Assembly: GCA_036745875.1 (NCBI GenBank)
Contig: DAIOFH010000041.1
Location: forward strand, 1 to 28,455
DNA from: DAIOFH01 sp036745875
GTDB taxonomy: Bacteria > Planctomycetota > SZUA-567
Length of the DNA: 28,455 nt
Direction: 5' to 3'
In this document: one piece after another, positions 1 to 6,103 of the stretch
How the letters are laid out: each line of letters starts with the position of its first letter
Position numbering within the stretch: the first letter of the stretch is position 1
The notes under the pieces: generated by a model
The model's database searches: none
What the model saw: only the letters and a program-made list of their open reading frames with translations
What the model was told of the DNA's origin: nothing
Translations under genes and position numbers: made by a program

Positions 1-29
1 GGCCGAGGGTTATCATGAAAAAAATATGG

Positions 30-112
30 TGCGGAAGAGAGGACTTGAACCTCCACTGTATTGCTACAACTAGCTCCTGAAGCTAGCGCGTCTGCCATTC
101 CGCCACTTCCGC
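30..112 (-). tRNA. tRNA-Leu (anticodon CAG)
   Basis: Read on the minus strand, the acceptor arms GCGGAAG (112-106) and CTTCCGC (37-31) pair perfectly, with discriminator A at 30. The anticodon stem-loop is CTAGC-TTCAGGA-GCTAG, which puts CAG at 79-77 and makes this a leucine tRNA. The T-loop reads GGTTCAAGTCC. Between the anticodon stem and the T stem there is room for the variable arm expected of the class II tRNA-Leu family. CCA is not encoded. The 3' end faces away from the phage genes, so this tRNA is not the usual 3'-end attachment site for the element on its right. Confidence 0.97.
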
Positions 113-178
113 AGTTGGGTGTTGGGGCAGTGAGTATGGAACAGTCGTCATGCCGTCGGGCTGACGAGTAGACGAGAG

Positions 179-207
179 ATCATATGGTTTTTACAACCCC
201 GTGTCAA
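179..207 (-). promoter_or_regulatory. Sigma-70 promoter of tRNA-Leu
   Basis: On the minus strand there is TTGACA (207-202), a 17-nt spacer and TATGAT (184-179), about 65 nt upstream of the tRNA 5' end. The -35 box is a perfect consensus and the -10 box is close to it. It lies only about 10 bp beyond the repressor stop codon, so repressor transcription would run into the tRNA promoter. No terminator separates the two. Confidence 0.8.
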
Positions 208-216
208 TGATGTTTT

Positions 217-1038
217 TTAGTCCTCTTTTGGCGGCCTGCCTTTGCCGGCGAAATAGACGCCGACGACCGGCCAGATGCGGCAATTGGCCTTGGCGATGGT
301 GAACGGGGCGCCGGTGAAATTAATGGATTCGAAAAGCCAGGCCGTGTCCAGGTCGCGGACGCGCTTACAGTATACGCCCTCGAAATGGCTGTCCGCGCCG
401 GCCTGATACTCGTCCTTCACCGTAACCTCGGCGACCACTATCTCGCGCTCGGCGGGTTGGCTGTAGGAGGGGACATACTCCGGGCCGACCATCGCATATT
501 GTCCGTCCAGCAGCACCGGCGCCATCGAATCGCCAATGATTTTGACAAAATGCGTTGTCGCCGGTATCTCCACATCGTCCCAAATCTGCCCCGCATCCTG
601 GGGAAAAATCCCCGCCTTGTTGCCGTGGCTTTCGTCGGCGGCCGCCTGGCCGACGACATGGAAAGCCTGGGGCTTCCGGGTCAGGTCAAGGCTGCCCTGC
701 TGGATGACGGCATTTGGCGCGGGAAGGGCGGACGTCGCGCCAGCCAAAGCCGCCGCACCGGTATCGGCAAACGCGGGGGCGGCGGCATGGTCGCCGCTTT
801 TTTTCATTTCCCCGCGATTAAGCAACAACCACTCAATAGAATACCCGTAGTCGTCGAGTATCTTCAATACCGCCGTCTCCGGAATGCTCCCGCCCTCGTA
901 CAAACGGATCCGCGACTCGTGGACAACCCCCAAACTGTCGGCAACAAACTGCCTGGATCTACCCGGAAATAAAGATTCGCAAATATTTGCGAATCTTTTT
1001 CCCATTGCTAAATCCTTTTTTGAAATATACTTAGCCAT
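217..1038 (-). CDS. S24-peptidase phage repressor (CI/LexA type)
   Basis: This is the lysogeny repressor. It should bind operators near the early promoter and self-cleave in response to RecA during the SOS response. The start chosen is MAKYISKK at 1038; an upstream ATG at 1140 would run through the operator and promoter region. Residues about 12-76 form a CI-type DNA-binding domain ending in the typical SIEWLLLNRGE. Residues 80-120 are an Ala/Pro linker. Residues about 160-265 are the S24 peptidase domain, with the nucleophile Ser171 in IIGDSMAP and the likely general base Lys225 in VYCKRV. Ala142-Gly143 is a plausible self-cleavage bond by spacing from Ser171. The gene is divergent from all other phage genes. 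No strong Shine-Dalgarno is visible. A 28-bp palindrome lies inside the coding sequence near its 5' end. Confidence 0.93.
   Translation of the reverse strand: MAKYISKKDLAMGKRFANICESLFPGRSRQFVADSLGVVHESRIRLYEGGSIPETAVLKILDDYGYSIEWLLLNRGEMKKSGDHAAAPAFADTGAAALAGATSALPAPNAVIQQGSLDLTRKPQAFHVVGQAAADESHGNKAGIFPQDAGQIWDDVEIPATTHFVKIIGDSMAPVLLDGQYAMVGPEYVPSYSQPAEREIVVAEVTVKDEYQAGADSHFEGVYCKRVRDLDTAWLFESINFTGAPFTIAKANCRIWPVVGVYFAGKGRPPKED
971..998. promoter_or_regulatory. Perfect 28-bp palindrome, probable intragenic operator
   Basis: Positions 971-998 are a perfect 28-bp inverted repeat. Its centre, TTCGCAAATATTTGCGAA (976-993), shares half-sites and spacing (TTCGCA-N6-TGCGAA) with the site at 1053-1070. 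It lies within codons 14-23 of the repressor, about 60 bp downstream of the start. I infer a second repressor-binding site, possibly for looping or autoregulation by a roadblock. The coding sequence there (KRFANICESL) must satisfy protein and operator constraints together. Confidence 0.75.
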
Positions 1039-1052
1039 TTTACAGTGTCCAG

Positions 1053-1070
1053 TTCGCAAAAATCTGCGAA
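1053..1070. promoter_or_regulatory. Repressor operator between repressor start and early promoter
   Basis: TTCGCAAAAATCTGCGAA has the same 6-bp arms and 6-bp spacer as the palindrome inside the repressor gene. It sits 14 bp upstream of the repressor start codon and 8 bp from the -35 box of the rightward early promoter. A repressor bound here could control both directions. The operator role is inferred from position and repetition. Confidence 0.78.
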
Positions 1071-1078
1071 AATAGATA

Positions 1079-1106
1079 TTGACTTTCTCATAAAAGCGCG
1101 TATTGT
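1079..1106 (+). promoter_or_regulatory. Rightward early promoter
   Basis: TTGACT (1079-1084), a 16-nt spacer and TATTGT (1101-1106) form a promoter next to the operator. It should drive the 1319-2268 genes through a leader of about 200 nt. Its 16-nt spacer is shared with the MFS promoter and both late promoters in this element. Confidence 0.6.
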
Positions 1107-1184
1107 ACAAATATGAGCGCGGGAGAAAGGTAAAAAACAAGCCGGAACGCCGCTCACCGAAGCAAAAAAATCAGAATTTTCGCA

Positions 1185-1257
1185 TTCCCCTTTCCTGGAT
1201 GTCGAAGCCGGAATTCCGGCCGCGACCGGAAGGATGCTCCGTATCCGGGAGGGGGAA
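1185..1257 (+). other. Structured early leader hairpin
   Basis: TTCCCCTTTCCTGGAT (1185-1200) pairs with ATCCGGGAGGGGGAA (1243-1257). Inside the loop is a perfect 14-bp palindrome, GCCGGAATTCCGGC (1207-1220). It lies in the untranslated leader between the early promoter and the first early gene. No long T-run follows, so it is not a typical terminator. Function unknown. Confidence 0.5.
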
Positions 1258-1318
1258 AAGTCCATATCAGTGATCCACTAGTCCGTACGTCCATATTAAT
1301 ACCAGAAAGGTGCAAATT

Positions 1319-1633
1319 ATGAAAGACAGAACTGAACAGCGGATAACCCGCAACCACAAGAACGCGTCGTACAAGGTTTTCCGCGAGGATTACCGCACTT
1401 TCCCGTCGATTTCCTATCGCGAGGCCTCCGACTATTCGGGCCTCACCGTGAATCGCCTGCAATGGCTGGTAAGCCAGGGATATCTGGTGCGTGCGGCCAC
1501 GCACGGCCCATACCGCATTTCCAGGGAAAACCTCGACGCCTACCTTCGCGGCGATTTCGACAAAACCGGCGGGGAGGGCAAGCAAACGAGCAGTGCGGCC
1601 GCGGAGCCGCGCCAGGGCCAGGGCAAATCGTGA
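1319..1633 (+). CDS. Excisionase/MerR-like helix-turn-helix protein
   Basis: A 104-aa basic protein. Residues about 29-78 form a winged HTH of the excisionase/HTH_17 type: SYREASDYSGLTVNRLQWLV is the helix-turn-helix, followed by a wing (RAATHGPYRISRENLDAYL) typical of MerR/Xis folds. The tail after residue 80 is low-complexity and polar (GGEGKQTSSAAAEPRQGQGK). Start ATG 1319 has AGAAAGGTG seven bases upstream; a GTG at 1310 overlaps that Shine-Dalgarno and is less likely. As the first rightward gene after the repressor it is in the Cro/Xis/activator position. It could act as an early regulator or directionality factor. No integrase is seen nearby, so an excisionase role is unproven. Confidence 0.75.
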   Translation: MKDRTEQRITRNHKNASYKVFREDYRTFPSISYREASDYSGLTVNRLQWLVSQGYLVRAATHGPYRISRENLDAYLRGDFDKTGGEGKQTSSAAAEPRQGQGKS

Positions 1634-1639
1634 GCGGCA

Positions 1640-1963
1640 ATGTCTGTCGACTATGAGGACAGGTATGACTTTATTTTCAACAGGCGGGTAGCCTTGGCGG
1701 GCGGCGGGACGGCATGGTTGACTCTTTGCGCCGATCTCCTTTCCGAATGCGAGGTGGGCGAAGTGTTTGCCCTTGGCGACGACGGGGAGGAGGTCCGCCT
1801 TGTGCCGGAAGAGTATACGCGTATTGAGGAATACCTTCATGAAGTCCATCGCGGCTGGCCGGGCAGGGCGGTCCCGACGAAGACGGGCGGTATCATGACC
1901 GAGCCGAGGACCGGGACGGCCGCGCCTGTTTCTACTGACGCGATGCCGCAGCGTGTTTTTTGA
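1640..1963 (+). CDS. Hypothetical early phage protein
   Basis: A 107-aa protein of no family I recognise. It starts 7 bp after the HTH gene stop, with GAGCGG as a weak ribosome site. Residues 1-75 are acidic and look folded (VDYEDRYDFIFNRRVALAGG, then LCADLLSECEVGEVFAL and EEYTRIEEYLHEVHRGWPG). The last 30 residues are Pro/Thr-rich and look disordered. The spacing suggests co-transcription with its neighbours. It might be a regulator (for example an antiterminator, since the late promoter is followed by a terminator), but nothing in the sequence shows this. Confidence 0.6.
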   Translation: MSVDYEDRYDFIFNRRVALAGGGTAWLTLCADLLSECEVGEVFALGDDGEEVRLVPEEYTRIEEYLHEVHRGWPGRAVPTKTGGIMTEPRTGTAAPVSTDAMPQRVF

Positions 1964-1971
1964 ACCAGTAG

Positions 1972-2059
1972 AGCATTTCAAGAAATATCCTGACCACCCA
2001 ACTTTTAATCGCCTCCGGCCGCTTAAATGTAAGATGGTCATGGAGTTTCTTAAAATGCT
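1972..2059 (+). repeat. Family 1 intercistronic hairpin, copy A
   Basis: The left arm AGCATTTCAAGAAA (1972-1985) pairs with TTTCTTAAAATGCT (2046-2059) with one mismatch. The stem continues inward through CTGACCA and TGGTCA. The centre (about 2000-2030) forms a further weak stem. The element starts 9 nt after the upstream stop and ends 5 nt before the AAGGAGG of the zinc-ribbon gene. The right arm is the same 14-mer as in the other copies. Confidence 0.8.
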
Positions 2060-2079
2060 TCAGAAAGGAGGTGAATCCA

Positions 2080-2268
2080 ATGAATGATCCTCGGGAAGAT
2101 GAAGTCAAGGTGGCGGAAAAAAACGCGCCTGGCAAACTGTCGTGTCCGAAATGCGGCGGCAAGACCAAGGTCACCGACACCCGCTCGACAAGCGGCAACG
2201 CCATCAGGCGGCGCAGGCTGTGCCTTTTGTGCGGGCATAGGTGTACGTCGCGGGAGGAGTATTTGTAG
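2080..2268 (+). CDS. NrdR/Ogr-like zinc-ribbon protein
   Basis: A 62-aa protein with a single zinc ribbon: CPKC (Cys22, Cys25) and CLLC (Cys48, Cys51) flank TDTRSTSGNAIRRRRL. This closely mirrors the N-terminal zinc ribbon of NrdR (CPxC, then DSR...IRRRRxC) and also resembles the Ogr/Delta phage late activators. It lacks the ATP-cone domain of true NrdR. Start ATG 2080 is preceded by a perfect AAGGAGGTGA (2065-2074). It is the last gene of the early group before the MFS cassette and late promoter. A role as transcription activator for the late promoters at 4041 and 24041 is attractive by position and family, but inferred. Confidence 0.72.
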   Translation: MNDPREDEVKVAEKNAPGKLSCPKCGGKTKVTDTRSTSGNAIRRRRLCLLCGHRCTSREEYL

Positions 2269-2310
2269 GGTGCCGTAGTTGATGAGCGCTGGTTACCTTT
2301 TGTCGTTTTC

Positions 2311-2350
2311 CCCCTCACCCTGACCCTCTCCCCCTTTTGGGGGGAGAGGG
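2311..2350 (+). repeat. GC-rich interspersed hairpin repeat
   Basis: CCCTCACCCTGACCCTCTCC leads into a hairpin whose arms CCCTCTCCCCC (2324-2334) and GGGGGAGAGGG (2340-2350) pair over 11 bp. This sequence type recurs as a REP-like interspersed repeat in many bacterial genomes (established pattern, not checked here). It lies in the 326-bp gene-free stretch 2269-2594, together with the inverted repeat at 2412 and the MFS promoter. It could serve as a weak terminator for the early genes, but no T-run follows. Confidence 0.7.
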
Positions 2351-2411
2351 CATTTTGTGTGCTCCCCGCCGTAACGGTCATTTTGCAACGGGCTGTTTAC
2401 GGTCGCAAAGG

Positions 2412-2448
2412 CGCTGTACACGACTATTTTTTGAAAAAAGGGGTATGC
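2412..2448 (-). repeat. Left inverted repeat of the MFS cassette
   Basis: The reverse complement of 2412-2448 matches 3841-3878 downstream of the MFS gene with about two substitutions and one gap (GCATACCCCTTTTTTC, then TCGTGTACAGCG). The two copies face each other across the MFS gene. A third partial copy of the inner half lies at 23895-23919. It could be the end of a mobile cassette or a regulatory site shared by the promoters. Confidence 0.8.
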
Positions 2449-2510
2449 TCCAAAATCATTAATTTAGATGCGTTTCCCCTGTCGCCAAGGATAAAACATG
2501 AATAATTTCA

Positions 2511-2538
2511 TTGTCGCCGGAATCGGACGCGCTATAGT
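2511..2538 (+). promoter_or_regulatory. Promoter of the MFS gene
   Basis: TTGTCG (2511-2516), a 16-nt spacer and TATAGT (2533-2538). Transcription would begin near 2545. This rules out a GTG start at 2547 and supports ATG 2595 as the MFS start. The MFS gene therefore has its own expression signal and could be active in the lysogen. Confidence 0.6.
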
Positions 2539-2594
2539 GAAAGGCTGTGTCGTATTTCAGAAAAACCACCAAACCATTTTCAGAAAGACCTCCG

Positions 2595-3773
2595 ATGGCG
2601 AATACTACGGAAAAGCGCGGCGTTCTCAAGGAAACGGTCGCGATGTACCTCCTGATGTTTCCTTACGCCCTGTTCACCACCGTCCTTGGCGCGATACTTC
2701 TCAATTTGCTGTCGGAATATTCCATGCCGCTCACCAAGGGCGGTTTTTTTAATGCGGTGCTGAACGGCGGCTCCTTTGTCGGCATCATCCTGTCCGGGTT
2801 TATCATCGACCGCTACAGCAAGCGCGTGCAGATCGTGGCGGTGGTGGGGGTGTTTGTCCTGTCCCTTTTCGCCATCCACCTGTGGAGCGGCTTTTGGCCG
2901 TTCGTCGTGCTCCTCTTTTTCGGCGGGTTTGTGGTGAAGATCCTGGACGTGCTGCTGAACTCCGGCATCGCCGACCTGCACACGGAGAACCGGGGCTTTT
3001 ACATGAACCTGCTCCATGCCTGCTTCGGCATCGGCTGTTTTTTCGGCCCGATCCTCGCCGGCGGCGTGCTGGAGAAGGGGATGGCCTGGAGCTACTCGTA
3101 CCTGGCGCTCGGCGTTATTGCGCTCGCCGTGCTCGTGTTTTACCTTTGGTGCGTATGGAGCAGGCTGCGCGTCGGCGAAAAGACGGGTGTTGAAAAAGCC
3201 GCGCCCGCGAGCTTCGGCTCGGTCATCGACGGCAGGCTGTGCCTGTTGTGGCTGGTGCTGTTTTTCTACTGCGGTCACCAGATCGGCATCAACAACTGGC
3301 TGCCGACATACATGAGCGAAACATTCGGCTTGGACGCCCTTGCCGCCGGGGCGGGGGTGTCGATGTTCTGGCTTGGCTTGATCCTGGGCCGGTTGGCCTG
3401 TTCGTTCCTGACCAAGATAAGGCCGGAGCGCACGCTGGTGATAATCGGACTCGGCCTGGGCGGCCTCGCGCTGCTGGCGGGGGTGTTGATCGGGAACGAA
3501 TATGTGTTGTTTGGCGCTGTACTGTTTTGCGGCTTCCTTTCCGGGGCGACAATCCCTATGGTGTTGACCATCGTGTACGGCTGGCATCCCGGGGCGCGGG
3601 GCAAGGTGTCGATGCTGTTGTACCTCGGCGTTTCGATCGGTGGCGTTGTTTTTCCCTGGTTGATGGGGCTTCTCGAAGGGGCGTTCAACCTTGACGCGGC
3701 GATGGCGGCAAATGCGCTGATGTTGTTGGTCCCGTTTGTGCTTATGCTTTTTCTGCCCAAAAGCGAATTTTGA
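2595..3773 (+). CDS. MFS transporter (moron-type cargo)
   Basis: A 392-aa integral membrane protein of the major facilitator superfamily, with about 12 predicted membrane segments in two halves. The N-half carries the signature loop between helices 2 and 3 (GFIIDRYSKRVQ), and the equivalent region of the C-half is GRLACSFLTKIRPERT. A cytoplasmic central loop (about residues 195-215, rich in Lys/Ala) separates the halves. It would sit in the inner membrane and move a small solute or drug by proton coupling. The substrate cannot be told from sequence; it is broadly FucP/YfkF-like rather than a clear efflux pump. It is out of place between early and late phage genes, has its own promoter and lies between inverted repeats. 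Start ATG 2595 is preferred because the promoter start point lies near 2545. Confidence 0.88.
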   Translation: MANTTEKRGVLKETVAMYLLMFPYALFTTVLGAILLNLLSEYSMPLTKGGFFNAVLNGGSFVGIILSGFIIDRYSKRVQIVAVVGVFVLSLFAIHLWSGFWPFVVLLFFGGFVVKILDVLLNSGIADLHTENRGFYMNLLHACFGIGCFFGPILAGGVLEKGMAWSYSYLALGVIALAVLVFYLWCVWSRLRVGEKTGVEKAAPASFGSVIDGRLCLLWLVLFFYCGHQIGINNWLPTYMSETFGLDALAAGAGVSMFWLGLILGRLACSFLTKIRPERTLVIIGLGLGGLALLAGVLIGNEYVLFGAVLFCGFLSGATIPMVLTIVYGWHPGARGKVSMLLYLGVSIGGVVFPWLMGLLEGAFNLDAAMAANALMLLVPFVLMLFLPKSEF

Positions 3774-3856
3774 AAGAAGATTCCGTGTTTTGTTCGCAGC
3801 TGCCGGGATCCAGGTCGCCTTGCCTTCGCTACGGGGAAAAGCATACCCCTTTTTTC
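3769..3856 (+). repeat. Interspersed repeat downstream of MFS, shared with terL 3' end
   Basis: Positions 3810-3840 (CCAGGTCGCCTTGCC through CTACGGGGAAAA) match 6031-6060 in the terminase gene with one substitution and one gap. The similarity continues weakly to about 3856. The left part, about 3769-3792, is the reverse complement of 6058-6081 (core AAAACACGGAATC). This copy is therefore a rearranged, partly palindromic version of the terL-embedded one. The MFS stop codon (3771-3773) lies at its left edge. Confidence 0.75.
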
Positions 3857-3878
3857 CAAAAGATAATCGTGTACAGCG
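3841..3878 (+). repeat. Right inverted repeat of the MFS cassette
   Basis: This is the inverted partner of 2412-2448, with 38 bp against 37 bp and about 35 matching positions. It directly continues the interspersed repeat at 3810-3840. The GTGTACAGCG end lies 116 bp upstream of the palindrome of the late promoter. The related piece at 23895-23919 lies 75 bp upstream of the second late promoter. Confidence 0.8.
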
Positions 3879-3994
3879 ACCCTTCCACCCGTTATTTCCA
3901 TTTCTATTAATTACGCTCCATGAAAAGCGTTCCGCAGTTCGAGAGTTTCCCTCGATTGCCGAAAATGCATCGATTTTTTGCCGAAAAACACTAT

Positions 3995-4068
3995 ATGCAG
4001 TATGCATGAAAGCAATCGCCGGTTTTTTCCCGGATAGTTCTTGAATTCCAAAATTTTTCAGGTATACC
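3995..4068 (+). promoter_or_regulatory. Late promoter 1 with upstream palindrome
   Basis: The -35 is TTGAAT (4041-4046), the spacer 16 nt and the -10 TATACC (4063-4068). The near-palindrome ATGCAGTATGCAT lies at 3995-4007, centred about 40 bp upstream of the -35. All three parts recur with identical spacing at 23995-24068. The -35 is far from consensus and the palindrome is fixed in distance, so activator-dependent late transcription is likely (inference). The 526-bp gene-free stretch 3774-4299 holds repeats, this promoter, a leader hairpin (4088-4097 with 4112-4122) and a terminator; no gene is seen in it. Confidence 0.72.
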
Positions 4069-4205
4069 AAAAATAGAAATTGCGAACGCGGGAGTTTTCA
4101 AGAGTAGAAATAAACTCCCCGCAATGCAATGTGATCGACAATCTTCTTTGGCGGCCGGGACACAAGAAAAGGGTAGCTCCCATTTCCCAAGTCCGGACGA
4201 ATGCA

Positions 4206-4251
4206 AGACACGCTGTCGCGAGCGCGAACCTCGGGCGGCGTGTCTTTTTTT
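4206..4251 (+). terminator. Intrinsic terminator between late promoter and terS
   Basis: AGACACGC (4206-4213) pairs with GCGTGTCT (4238-4245), with an inner CGAG/CTCG stem, followed by seven T residues (4245-4251). It lies about 135 nt after the late promoter -10 and 49 nt before terS. Late transcription would have to read through it, as in lambda-type late operons controlled by a Q-like antiterminator. Confidence 0.75.
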
Positions 4252-4299
4252 GTTTCGGCGTTCCCTGCCGCCTGCTTATTTTATCGAACGGAACAGCCT

Positions 4300-4773
4300 A
4301 TGCCGGATGTCAAAAAACGCAAAAGGAACAGCCCCCCTCCGAAGGGCGTGGACTGGCGCAAATGGTTTCACCCCGGCCTGGAGAAGTTCCTGGAGCGCTT
4401 CAGCCTGCACGGCAATTTCTCCAGGGCCGCCTTCGAAGCGGGAATAGGCATTTCGACCGCCTACCGTTACGCCAAGAAAAACCCCGAATTCCGCAGGCAA
4501 TTCCTCGAAGCGGAGGAAATCGCAGGAATTGCGCTGCGGGACGAAGCACTGCGCCGCGCCGTCGAGGGGGTCCCCCGGGCGGTTTTCTACAAAGGCGAGA
4601 AATGCGGCGAGATCAGGCAATACTCGAACCAGATGCTCATCTTCCTCCTGCGGGCGCGCTATCCGGAATTCAGGGCGCAGCAGGATGCAAACTCCGCGGC
4701 TTTCAAAATCGCCAGCCTGCCCAACGTCACCGTCAAGGTGATCGACAGCGCCGAGGATGCGGCCGATGACTGA
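4300..4773 (+). CDS. terS: Terminase small subunit
   Basis: A 157-aa DNA-recognition subunit of the packaging motor. The basic N-terminus (MPDVKKRKRN) precedes a HTH at about residues 35-65 (GNFSRAAFEAGIGISTAYRY, then KKNPEFRRQF). This is the 'phage terminase small subunit HTH with serial-step recognition' layout seen in many PBSX/P22-like systems. The C-half (LIFLLRARYPEFRAQQ) probably mediates oligomerisation or TerL contact. An ATG at 4201 would start inside the terminator hairpin, so 4300 is chosen; the ribosome site is weak (ACGGAA). It overlaps terL by 8 nt and is the first late gene. Confidence 0.87.
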   Translation: MPDVKKRKRNSPPPKGVDWRKWFHPGLEKFLERFSLHGNFSRAAFEAGIGISTAYRYAKKNPEFRRQFLEAEEIAGIALRDEALRRAVEGVPRAVFYKGEKCGEIRQYSNQMLIFLLRARYPEFRAQQDANSAAFKIASLPNVTVKVIDSAEDAADD

Positions 4774-6103
4774 CAAAAGGGAACTCACCGTGGACGTGCC
4801 GAGGGCCTATGTCGGACTCTACCGCCCACACCGCTACAAGGTCTTTTACGGCGGACGCGGCGGCGGGAAGTCGCACCAGTTCGCCAGCGCACTCGTGATA
4901 CTCTCACGCTCGCGCAACATCCTCATCCTCTGCGCCAGGGAATTCCAGAATTCCATCGCCGACTCCGTGCATTGCCTGCTGGAACGGAAGATCAGCGACT
5001 TGAGCCTCGATCACGAGTTCCTGGTACACAAAACGGAGATCGCCCACAAGCTGTCGGGATCGCGGTTCATTTTCAAGGGAGTGCGGCACAATGCCCAGGA
5101 GATAAAGTCGACGGAAGGCGTCGATATCTGCTGGATCGAGGAAGCGGGCGCGATGTCCAGGGAAAGCTTCGACATACTTGTCCCGACGATCAGGAAGCCG
5201 GATTCGGAGATTTGGATTTCCTTCAATCCCGAGCGGGACACCGACGCAGTGTACGACCGCTTTGTCAAAAACCCGCCGCCCGACGGTTCCATAGTCAAAA
5301 AGGTCGGCTGGCGGGACAATCCCTGGTTCCCCGGCGTTCTTGAAAGGGAGCGCCGGTGGCTTCTCCAACAGGACCCGGAGGCGTATGCGTGGGTCTGGGA
5401 AGGGGAGTGCCGGAAATTTTCCGAAAACCTCATTTACCGCAATGTCATCGTGGAACCGTTCGCCGCCCCCGAAGACGGCTTTGCAAAAGGGGACGACACC
5501 CGCTTCTTCTACGGGCTGGACTGGGGGTTTGCCGTCGATCCCTTCGCCGGGGTCAGGGCTTTTGTCCACGACGGCAAAATCCACATAGACCACGAGGCAT
5601 ACGGGTTCGACATCGGCCTCGACGAACTGGCTGAGTACATCCGTGGCGCACTGCCCGGCATCGATTCGTGCCGCGCCTACGGGGACAGTTCCCGCCCGGA
5701 GACCATAGAATACCTTTCCCGGCGCGCCATCCCGGTGAAAGCCTGCACCAAGAAAAAAGGCTCAATCGAGGACGGGATCAGCTATTTGCAGTCGTTCAGG
5801 CAGATCGTTGTCCATCCACGCTGTGAAAACACGGCGCGGGAATTCCGCCTCTACCGCTATCTGGTCGACAGGAGCCTCGAACAGGTCGTCAGGAAGCCGG
5901 AGGACAAGAACAACCACTGCATGGACGCGCTCCGCTATGCCTTTGACGCTGAAATCAACGGAAAAGCCGACATTGTCGTGCCGGATGAGTTGATCGAGGA
6001 TTACGAGGCGGGCGGGCGGTTCAAGCGCGGCCAGGTCGCCTTGCCTCCGCTACGGGAAAAACACGGAATCCTATTTCAAAACAGCACAAGGAGCCTAAGC
6101 TGA
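4766..6103 (+). CDS. terL: Terminase large subunit
   Basis: A 445-aa packaging ATPase/nuclease of the Terminase_3 (XtmB/PBSX) type. Walker A is GGRGGGKS (29-36) and Walker B is ICWIEEAG (121-128), with the catalytic Glu. The RNase H-like nuclease domain carries the expected acidic residues in YGLDWGF (Asp252), AYGDSSRP (Asp307) and NHCMDALRYAF (Asp387). ATG 4766 has GAGG nine bases upstream and is preferred to the in-frame ATG at 4757. The portal start overlaps the stop (TGATG). Odd feature: the last ~24 codons are encoded by an interspersed repeat also found at 3810, so the C-terminal tail (QVALPPLREKHGILFQNS) is repeat-derived. Confidence 0.96.
   Translation: MTDKRELTVDVPRAYVGLYRPHRYKVFYGGRGGGKSHQFASALVILSRSRNILILCAREFQNSIADSVHCLLERKISDLSLDHEFLVHKTEIAHKLSGSRFIFKGVRHNAQEIKSTEGVDICWIEEAGAMSRESFDILVPTIRKPDSEIWISFNPERDTDAVYDRFVKNPPPDGSIVKKVGWRDNPWFPGVLERERRWLLQQDPEAYAWVWEGECRKFSENLIYRNVIVEPFAAPEDGFAKGDDTRFFYGLDWGFAVDPFAGVRAFVHDGKIHIDHEAYGFDIGLDELAEYIRGALPGIDSCRAYGDSSRPETIEYLSRRAIPVKACTKKKGSIEDGISYLQSFRQIVVHPRCENTAREFRLYRYLVDRSLEQVVRKPEDKNNHCMDALRYAFDAEINGKADIVVPDELIEDYEAGGRFKRGQVALPPLREKHGILFQNSTRSLS
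6031..6081 (+). repeat. Interspersed repeat inside the terL 3' end
   Basis: Positions 6031-6060 match 3810-3840 directly. Positions 6058-6081 (core AAAACACGGAATC, then TTTCAAAA) match 3769-3792 in inverted orientation. The repeat is read in frame and supplies residues ~423-439 of TerL. It ends just before the AAGGAG (6089-6094) of the portal gene. Confidence 0.72.

Noticed and set aside
30..112. tRNA-Leu as the phage attachment site
   Set aside because: The tRNA 3' end points away from the phage and I found no second copy of tRNA sequence at the right boundary; an 8-bp CAGTTGGG match (112-119 and 26574-26581) is within chance.
2080..2268. Full-length NrdR
   Set aside because: Only the zinc ribbon is present; the frame stops after 62 codons without an ATP-cone, and the strong ribosome site suggests a genuine short gene rather than a broken nrdR.
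2580..4070. Long open frame on the minus strand across the MFS gene
   Set aside because: It is antisense to a clear 12-helix MFS gene; the predicted protein is rich in His, Gln, Arg and Lys, as expected from the complement of hydrophobic codons.
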